7,030 nt of DNA from Dehalococcoidia bacterium UBA7891 (GTDB lineage Bacteria > Chloroflexota > Dehalococcoidia > Lucifugimonadales > UBA826): contig DLRJ01000099.1 of assembly GCA_002500485.1 (NCBI GenBank), positions 1 through 7,030 on the forward strand, given 5' to 3'. The notes beneath the pieces are model-generated. The model was not told where the DNA came from and ran no database searches. It saw only the letters and a program-made list of their open reading frames with translations. The translations under genes were made by a program, and so were the position numbers. This document shows positions 1 through 6,500 of the stretch, piece after piece (position 1 is the first letter of the stretch; the number at the start of each line of letters is the position of its first letter).

Positions 1-1815
1 GTTCGACATCCAAACGTCAGTCCTGATTGTTTTAACGGCCTTGTTCAGGTAATTGCCAATCAGTTTTTCACCCGCCACCTCACTATTCGCATATATCCAG
101 ATACTTTCATTCTCTAGACTGACCTTTAGGTGATTGTTTTCAGCATCGACCCAGGTCGGATAATATATTTCTCCATCAATATCCAGGGACCATTCTGAGG
201 TTTGTTGCTCAGTATCAAATGTTTCGATTGCAATCGATTCAGATTGAGCAACCTGTCCGGGAATAAACGAAACCTGATCCAGCCACGCGGCATCCTTGCC
301 TGCGCTCAGGTAGAAATCTTTTTTATAGGTCCATCGTAGTGTGTGTTTTCCTTCATCGACCGAAACGGTCATCTCGTACCAATCCGCATCACCGGATATT
401 CGCCCCTTCTCCGAGCGATCAATACTGAAGGCCAGATAATCCCAGCTGTTCTCGGAGGAAACCTTCCACTTGAAGGTAAGCAGGCCGGATCCTTGTACTG
501 AGGTTTCAACCCAGGTTTCCTCTCCGTGATGGACAGTCCCGCTTTGGGCCGAACTGGCACCTTGCTGGGGGGCAACTCCGTCCTGGCCTGTCCAATGTGC
601 GTCTCCCCCGCTACTCCAGGTCAGGCCTGGCGCATCCAGTGCATCCGCAAGGGGGATGATTTCAATCAGTTTCAGTTGTGCACCCTGACTGGTGACTGAA
701 CCGTATTGATTTGAAACGCTCACAGAGTAAGTGCCCACATCATCCTCCCTGCCGGTATTGCTGATGTTCAGTATTGAATCATTGGCTCCCGCAATTGGTG
801 TCCCGTTGAACATCCATTGGTACTTTAAGGGTTGCGATCCCGTGGCATCTACGCTGAATGATACATCTGTGCCTGGTTCAATGGAAATACCCTGGGGTTG
901 GATAACAATGGACGGTGGGGTTGATGAGGGATTGCTTTCTTCTCCCATTCGTTCGTCAATCCACGCCTTAAGACTGGAAAGTCTGGCATAAATTCCATAG
1001 TTATTTGGCCGGGCACAGCCATGCCCCCAACTGACGACGCCAACCTGCAGCCAATTGCCGCCTTGCTTGACCACCAATGGGCCACCGCTGTCCCCTTGGC
1101 AGGAATCCTTGCCGCCATCCTTCAGCCCTGCTGCAAGCATTTGCCCGGTAATATCTCCATTATAGGATTGTGGCTTGTTTGCCGTAGCGTTGCTGACAAT
1201 CGGAAGGGTGACTTGTCTTAGGACATCCGGATACTCCCCATCTTCGGAGAGCGCGCCCCAACCGATCACGGTTGCGTCTGTGCCTGCCTTTGGAACAGAT
1301 GCATTTCCGTTAATTGAAATTATTTCCACATCATTCAACGGGCGTTCAAGCTTGAGCAGTGCCACGTCATTTATCATGCTGTCATCATCGTAATTCGGAT
1401 GCATGATCACCTTGGAAACCTTGATTGCCTCCGCTATGCCGCTCAATCGGTGGGCACCCACGGCCACGGTATAAGTCTTGGCACCGCGTGCGTTCCTGGA
1501 TCTATCCACAACACAATGTGCGGCCGTAAGAACCCATTGCGGGGCTATCAGCGAACCTCCGCAATGGTGCCCACCGTCTTTTTGCAGGGACACAATCCAG
1601 GGCCACGCCCCCTTATCAGCGATCTTACCGCCGACGATCAACAGTTGATAACCTGGCCCGCGCTGGCCCGAGATCTGGGAGTTAACGGTAATTACACCAC
1701 CACAACAGTTCTCTTTAGTGCTCTTGTCCCCGGTCCCACTGGCGCGAGATTGCTCGGCCAAAACCAGCAAAAGCATGAATAGAATTGTTCGGTAATAAAA
1801 ATGATAATGAAGCAT
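1..1815 (-). CDS. Secreted trypsin-like serine protease (family S1A) with Ig-like and MAM-like tail domains, 3' end beyond window
   Basis: This is an endopeptidase predicted to act outside the cytoplasmic membrane. The frame is open for 605 codons from an ATG at 1815 to the window edge, so the C-terminus is missing. Residues 1-25 form a signal peptide with a hydrophobic core (ILFMLLLVLA) and a likely cut after QSRA. Residues 26-59 look like a propeptide with a Cys37-Cys38 pair. Mature-type IVGG is at 60-63. The triad is visible: His100 in TAAHC, Asp150 in NDVALL, and Ser243 in DSCQGDSGG. Asp237 lies six residues before the serine (position 189 of chymotrypsin), and SWG (262-264) and Gly274 line the pocket, so Arg/Lys specificity is expected. 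The domain ends near 290. A Cys-less Ig-like domain follows (about 299-385, with YQW and GTYSVSVSN), then a MAM/concanavalin-like domain (about 386-520, with FKWKVSSE and WLDQVSF), then the start of another beta-sandwich domain. Oddities are Leu-Leu before IVGG instead of a basic residue and loss of the 168-182 disulfide. The ATG at 1815 is preferred because it gives a full signal peptide. A second ATG at 1776 would leave a very short one. Confidence 0.93.
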   Translation of the reverse strand, partial: MLHYHFYYRTILFMLLLVLAEQSRASGTGDKSTKENCCGGVITVNSQISGQRGPGYQLLIVGGKIADKGAWPWIVSLQKDGGHHCGGSLIAPQWVLTAAHCVVDRSRNARGAKTYTVAVGAHRLSGIAEAIKVSKVIMHPNYDDDSMINDVALLKLERPLNDVEIISINGNASVPKAGTDATVIGWGALSEDGEYPDVLRQVTLPIVSNATANKPQSYNGDITGQMLAAGLKDGGKDSCQGDSGGPLVVKQGGNWLQVGVVSWGHGCARPNNYGIYARLSSLKAWIDERMGEESNPSSTPPSIVIQPQGISIEPGTDVSFSVDATGSQPLKYQWMFNGTPIAGANDSILNISNTGREDDVGTYSVSVSNQYGSVTSQGAQLKLIEIIPLADALDAPGLTWSSGGDAHWTGQDGVAPQQGASSAQSGTVHHGEETWVETSVQGSGLLTFKWKVSSENSWDYLAFSIDRSEKGRISGDADWYEMTVSVDEGKHTLRWTYKKDFYLSAGKDAAWLDQVSFIPGQVAQSESIAIETFDTEQQTSEWSLDIDGEIYYPTWVDAENNHLKVSLENESIWIYANSEVAGEKLIGNYLNKAVKTIRTDVWMSN

Positions 1816-1846
1816 CAAGCGACCAACCTTATGCAAAAGGCGCTTG
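1816..1846 (-). promoter_or_regulatory. Hairpin abutting the protease start codon and covering its SD-like AAGG
   Basis: Read on the minus strand, CAAGCG (1846-1841) pairs with CGCTTG (1821-1816), and CCTT (1840-1837) pairs with AAGG (1830-1827). The loop is TTGCAT, and a five-base TTGGT bulge lies on the 3' side. The last paired base is directly followed by the ATG of the trypsin-like protease at 1815. The AAGG is the only purine-rich SD-like stretch at a usable distance (11 bases from the ATG), and it lies in the inner stem. The structure could therefore limit translation initiation until opened. The pairing is seen directly; the regulatory role is inferred. Confidence 0.45.
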
Positions 1847-1970
1847 GCAAGCAATCCCGTTACTTTTTCTGAACAGAATAGTATTATTGGATTTGGTCTT
1901 GTTTTTTAGATTTGGGAACTATCAACCTCCTCCGCAAACACGGCGCCCAGACTAACCCTTCAAATGGACC

Positions 1971-2000
1971 AGTTTAAGTAACCTTGACCAATGCCGTCAA
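1971..2000 (-). promoter_or_regulatory. Candidate sigma70-like promoter for the trypsin-like protease
   Basis: On the minus strand a TTGACG (2000-1995, five of six matches to the -35 consensus) is followed after 18 bases by TAAACT (1976-1971, four of six matches to the -10 consensus). Transcription would start near 1964 and leave a leader of about 150 bases that contains the start-codon hairpin. The gap upstream of this gene is long enough to need its own promoter. The match is modest, and promoter consensus in this phylum is poorly defined, so this is only a candidate. Confidence 0.28.
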
Positions 2001-2024
2001 TAGTGAGATAAGAATGGTGGTCAA
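1984..2024. repeat. Seven-base inverted repeat between hydrolase and protease genes
   Basis: TTGACCA at 1984-1990 and TGGTCAA at 2018-2024 are perfect reverse complements separated by 27 bases. The arms lie 23 to 63 bases beyond the hydrolase stop codon. One arm falls in the spacer of the candidate protease promoter. No U-run follows on the minus strand, so it is not a typical intrinsic terminator. It might be an operator pair, a 3'-end stem, or chance. Confidence 0.3.
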
Positions 2025-2046
2025 AATTGATTAGTACTATCGAGTC

Positions 2047-3465
2047 TCAGAATGAAAGAAACCATTCAATTGCTTGCGTCATGAAAGGTATAGCTGAGGT
2101 GTAATGGTTACCGTTTGGTATAGGTTCGATAATCTCGACATTTGATGCACCTTGTTCAATGAAGGCCTTTTTTGCGAAATAGGCATTTTCAATAATGACA
2201 TTTTTATCCTGAGTGCCATGATATAGTCTTAGTGGAGATTCAGGAACCCAGTCTGTAACATCGTTGTTCTTTAAAACTTGGTGAACCCAATGATCTGGAT
2301 CGGTTTTAATCTCGTTAAGAAATTCTTCCTTCAAAACTTCTGTGAAAACAGAAGGGAGTTTTTTGTTAGCTTCGTCACCCTTTATCGTTCCATCTACAAG
2401 TCTTGGAATACTTTCAATGTATTCTGGCTTGTAAATGGATTGATAACTCGGGTCGAATCCATACACCCTATTGTAACCAGCTAAAACATAGGGGAAATAA
2501 AATGGATTAGGATGTGGCCTACTAGACAACAGATCATCTAACATAACCTTGCTCATACTGTAAGGGCCCGCACCGGCAGCACATGCCTTAACGTTAAATT
2601 CATCGGAATGATAGAATTGCATTTCCCTTTGGAGTGCCACTGCCGCTTGACCGCCTTGTGAATAGCCGAAAACAAACGTTTTCCCCGAATTATCAATAAT
2701 TGAACTATCTAAAAAGACCTTCGCCGCTCTCGCAAGGTCTACAGCGGCGGTGGCTTCTGAACGAGCATGCACATACGGGTGAAACCCTTCCCCGCTACCC
2801 ATTCCAACATAATCCGTAAGTGTGGTTACGAAACCTTTTCCTGAGCATAATACACCTATTAAAGCCTCACTAAAATCGAAAGCCAGATCACTGCTAATGT
2901 TATCAAAAAAATTTAGTTTATTAGATGGTGCATCTGATTTTTTGAGTATTGTTCCATGTTGATACATTACTAGGGGTGCTCTTAATTTTCCGACAGGAAC
3001 AAACAAAGAACCACTAGCAATAACTGCTTTCCCCCACGGATTTACAGTCTTATAGGTGATACGGTAGCATTTTACGTCATAATCCAATGTCATGGGTATT
3101 CCTTCTGCAATTAGAAGTAAATTAGATATAAATGCCGAGTAGGTTTCTCGGAGTTCTGCCTTAATGAGTTCTCCACGATGAACGGGGTCAACCTCTTCAA
3201 TTCGATAAAATTGACTCCTTGCGGTGGCAGTTTGCGAAAATGTTTGGCTAACAGATAAATCGAAGGGTATGGGATGATTATTTGAAGGAATCAGCCAGAC
3301 TTTACCATTTAGATCTCGTTTTTGACTAATGATTTTATAGCCTTCCGATGATTTAAAGTTTAGGAATACCCTATCTTGGATTTTATTCAACACTTGCCCT
3401 GAGGTTTCGGTAAGACTTGTGTTCATCAAAAGCAAACAGAGAATGAGTAGATGTTTGTTCTTCAT
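2047..3465 (-). CDS. Secreted alpha/beta hydrolase, LIP-type lipase/esterase-like
   Basis: This is a 472-residue predicted exported serine hydrolase of the alpha/beta fold, closest in motif pattern to secretory lipase (LIP-type) and related esterases. Residues 1-23 are a signal peptide (LLILCLLLMN core, probable cut near TSG/QV) without a lipobox. Residues 33-93 resemble the FYR module that ends the neighbouring clostripain protein (GYKI, DLNG, ARSQFYRI). The catalytic region starts near 125. SGSLFVPVG and YQHGT (168-172) fit the early strands and oxyanion region. TDYVGMG (217-223) and HPYVH...SEA precede the nucleophile elbow GYSQGG with Ser269. HGTQD gives a likely acid, Asp420, and NGNHY gives His454. 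The substrate cannot be read from sequence; ester or lipid substrates are the best guess. The ATG at 3465 is the only start that supplies the signal peptide. It has no SD and an AT-rich leader. The stop is TGA. Base composition is visibly more AT-rich than the protease gene downstream: one sampled 60-base line has about 37% GC against about 55%. Confidence 0.9.
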   Translation of the reverse strand: MKNKHLLILCLLLMNTSLTETSGQVLNKIQDRVFLNFKSSEGYKIISQKRDLNGKVWLIPSNNHPIPFDLSVSQTFSQTATARSQFYRIEEVDPVHRGELIKAELRETYSAFISNLLLIAEGIPMTLDYDVKCYRITYKTVNPWGKAVIASGSLFVPVGKLRAPLVMYQHGTILKKSDAPSNKLNFFDNISSDLAFDFSEALIGVLCSGKGFVTTLTDYVGMGSGEGFHPYVHARSEATAAVDLARAAKVFLDSSIIDNSGKTFVFGYSQGGQAAVALQREMQFYHSDEFNVKACAAGAGPYSMSKVMLDDLLSSRPHPNPFYFPYVLAGYNRVYGFDPSYQSIYKPEYIESIPRLVDGTIKGDEANKKLPSVFTEVLKEEFLNEIKTDPDHWVHQVLKNNDVTDWVPESPLRLYHGTQDKNVIIENAYFAKKAFIEQGASNVEIIEPIPNGNHYTSAIPFMTQAIEWFLSF

Positions 3466-3484
3466 TATTTAAAAATAGAGTCAG

Positions 3485-3493
3485 TTTATACCA
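3485..3493 (-). promoter_or_regulatory. Candidate extended -10 promoter with very short leader for the hydrolase
   Basis: The minus strand reads TGGTATAAA, which is a TGn extension followed by a five-of-six match to TATAAT. No convincing -35 element sits 16-18 bases upstream, as expected for extended -10 promoters. Transcription would begin near 3478, leaving only about 13 bases before the ATG at 3465. This fits the lack of any Shine-Dalgarno sequence. The motif is seen directly; its use as a promoter is inferred. Confidence 0.33.
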
Positions 3494-3501
3494 TATTGCT
3501 C

Positions 3502-3515
3502 TATCCAAAGGGATA
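3502..3515. repeat. Short palindrome near the -35 position of the hydrolase promoter candidate
   Basis: TATCC (3502-3506) and GGATA (3511-3515) form a five-base inverted repeat with a four-base centre. It sits about 12 to 25 bases upstream of the candidate -10, where a -35 element or activator site would be. It could be an operator half-site pair. At this size chance is also likely. Confidence 0.2.
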
Positions 3516-3520
3516 AGCGG

Positions 3521-3569
3521 GGTAGGAAGCTTGTTTATTCGAAATAGTTAATAAGACAATGGTCCTACC
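3521..3569. repeat. Inverted repeat overlapping the clostripain stop codon
   Basis: GGTAGGA (3521-3527) and TCCTACC (3563-3569) are perfect reverse complements separated by 35 bases. The right arm includes the TAG stop codon of the clostripain gene. No U-run follows on the minus strand, so it does not look like an intrinsic terminator. It may protect a 3' end or be chance. Confidence 0.22.
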
Positions 3570-6500
3570 TCTTGATTAAGCGATAGAATCTTGCCAGATC
3601 GGTTGGGCTTAGAACATAGGTGAATTTTTCAGCAGATGTAATAATCTTGCCTGCAGGCACTTCGTTCAAGTTTTCACCTCCCAAGTCATTTGTCCACTCC
3701 AGTCGGTAACCGTCAAAGTCTGAAGGCCACGATATAACCACTTGATCATCCTTCAAACCAATTGATAGTTCTGGCATTGGCACATCAACACCCTCTTCAG
3801 GCACATATACAAAGTATGTGAGGACTTCACTGCCATTATCAAAATAATCAAAAGTTTGTACTTCAACAGCGTAATCACCCTCCTCTACGGTCTGAAAACT
3901 AATCTCCAGACCATCTTTACCGTTTTCGGGGATCGTTATGAAAGCGTCCTCACCGCTTATAAACCAGGTTTCATACCCCCCATCTTCAGTTAATTCTTCC
4001 ATATAGTATACAGGCCATAGCTTCCCCCCAGGTTCTAGTTCTATATCGGATGACGTGGCGGAATGTGTGCTCTCCTCCGTTGACCCTGTTTCTACAGCAT
4101 CTTCCATAATGTTATCTATAACCCCATATCCGTCTTCGTCAAAACGAGTTATCAAAATCAATGGGGTCAATTCAGCACTTCCGGGAGCTTGGTAGTCGGC
4201 TAAACTGATATAAAGGTTAGACCCAGGCTCCATTGCCCAACCGCCAAGATAAATGGGGGCATATGTATCTGAATCCGCAAGTGAAATAACGGGCATTGTG
4301 GCATCCCACTCCACTTCATACTCTCCTTCACCGTCTAATAAAGCACTGCCTATTCCACCCAAATATACGTATTCATTTGGATTACCAGTTAATTCATTTG
4401 ACACCAAAGATACATAGGCCGAATAGGCATCATCCCCATTGGTGACTTCAAAATCCATGATCGCAGGGTCATTCCAGCTGGCCACATGAAAATCATCTTC
4501 TTCAATCGAGATATTGCCATCCTCTAATCTTCCGGATTTTGAGCCATCACTTCTTGAGGATATCTCTGGCGCAGATTTATCATTGTTATTAATGTTTTTT
4601 ACCTGTCCCAGATATTTCAACCAATTATCACCGCCAAACTCGGGTGTCAGGAAGTTTAGATGGGCCCAGAATTTCACCTCATGGACTGTACCATAATTAT
4701 AATAAAGTGTTCTGTCCGGCGTATAGCTTAGCCTAAGTCCTCCATCTATTGGATAATAAATAGATAATCCTACCGCTTCCTGTCTTTTGCTGCCGGCCGT
4801 TTTAGCGATTATCATTTTCTTTATTGCATCCACCAACCCTAAGGAGGCTGTTTTTAGTTCTCCTGTGAAATGCTTGGCAATTTCCTCTGCAAAGGAGCCT
4901 AGATCAATATAATCTGTAACACCCACAGATCCTTCTCTAATACGAGTACCGGAATTCCAATAGTGAATTGCTTCTCGCCTTAGTTTTGCGAGGATTAGTG
5001 CATTATTTCCAGAAATGGATTCTTTAAGGATTGCAGCAGTAAAAGCCTTTAGCTTGTCATTATAGACGTTGAACAGTTTCATGTCATAAGCTACATGAAA
5101 CTTATATTCCCTATCTGATTGCTTTCTGTTGTGATGCTCTCCCCAAAACATGACTTCTTTTTTTCCAAATTCAATATTGCTTGTATCTGGGAATGCTTTC
5201 AAATATCCCAAAGTTGCGGAGTAATCCCATCCATCTGCGTAGTCAAGCTCTGGGCAAGCGATGTAAACATCACATAGTTCATGCACATCCGCCAATACTT
5301 CAGCACCTCCCATCAAACAAGTATCAAAAGACAAAAAATCGAGCTTTTTCAGATCATGTTTCAATAGTGTTTGAAGGACTGCTTCTTTGATATCTGCAGT
5401 TTTCATGTTCGGCTTGCCCCAAGTTCTTTGACCATTGTTTTTGTCTCCCCCAAACCCCGTCCATTGGCCCCCGTGATCCCAAAGCACCAAGCCATATCGA
5501 TCTGCCGGGTAGTTGCTTATTCCCCAATCCAAGAAATCTCCCAATTCATTGGCATCATCCGTGTCCCGCTCAGAGAGAACCTGCACAACTTCATGACCTG
5601 ATTCCAGTACGACTCCCCTTGTTACTTTATCTCTATGCTCCTGTTTGACATTATAAACATCTAAAATATATTTACGACTTGCGTCAAGGTCTGTTTCAAC
5701 AACTATATTCAGCTTCTCGTTACCGCCGACCTCCTTCATTTCTTCCAGATCGCCAAGGAAATTTGAGGTTAGATTATGGTCGGCATTCCCGTAGACAAAA
5801 ACGGTCCACGAATTAGGTGCAGATGTTAATTTCTCATAAATGCTTATATTATCTATTGCCCACCACCAGTTGTTGTTTCCCTGATAATCCCACCTCACCA
5901 CTACACTCTTCGCTCCAGCGGGATTGTTTAACTCCAACTTTACAGTATCATTCAAAGCATCAGGACTATTCCCATCTAATTTCAATAGTTCAATCTCGTC
6001 GCCCCCATCATAGCTCACTGTTACGCTGCCGTTTTGAGGCTCTTTCCTCCAACTAGAGTCGTATTTTAATATCAATGTGCTCTCACCTGCCCCACTGATG
6101 TCTATCACTGGCGTCCCTAATGATGCGTCAAGCGGTGCAGGATCCATGTCATCATACTCATCTGAATCCGCCACAGCAATCACACCTCTGCCTTTCTTAA
6201 ATTCACCTCTCAACTGACCTGCTGTCGCGTTCCATGATACAGGATCAACAAAAGTCCAGCCGTCAAACTCCTTCACAGCTTCCCCTCCCGCTATAGGCCC
6301 ATGCCCATCTCCTTTATTCATCACCCAACCCGTTGGCCCTTGCGCCGTCCAGTCGGTTCCATCACCGTCTTTTTCACTATCCGACTCAAACACTCCCAGC
6401 TTTAAAGAATCAAAGTTCTCTGAAAAATAAACACCTTTACTCAAAGTGGTGAAAACAGCAGAAGCAATGATTTTATACCCATCATTCTCTAGCCAATAAA

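Noticed and set aside
369..1118. Short minus- and plus-strand open frames (369-575, 731-991, 849-1118, 1021-1221)
   Set aside because: They are out-of-frame shadows of the continuous protease frame, which I translated without interruption from 1815 to 1. No frameshift or pseudogene is needed.
1399..1782. Plus-strand open frame of 127 codons
   Set aside because: It lies opposite the protease catalytic domain, whose minus-strand frame has intact IVGG, TAAHC and NDVALL motifs. The translation has no recognisable features.
2032..2039. TAGTACTA palindrome just after the hydrolase stop
   Set aside because: An eight-base palindrome with no partner copies or promoter context is expected by chance.
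1816..2046. Intrinsic terminator after the hydrolase gene
   Set aside because: The only sizeable inverted repeat (1984-2024) has a 27-base loop and no U-run after it. The stem is AT-mixed and weak.
3521..3569. Intrinsic terminator after the clostripain gene
   Set aside because: The seven-base arms are 35 bases apart and are followed by a C-rich stretch rather than a U-run.
3568..3774. FYR module as a type IX secretion C-terminal sorting domain or PEP-CTERM signal
   Set aside because: There is no PEP motif, terminal hydrophobic helix or basic tail. A similar module occurs N-terminally in the hydrolase, which does not fit a C-terminal sorting tag.
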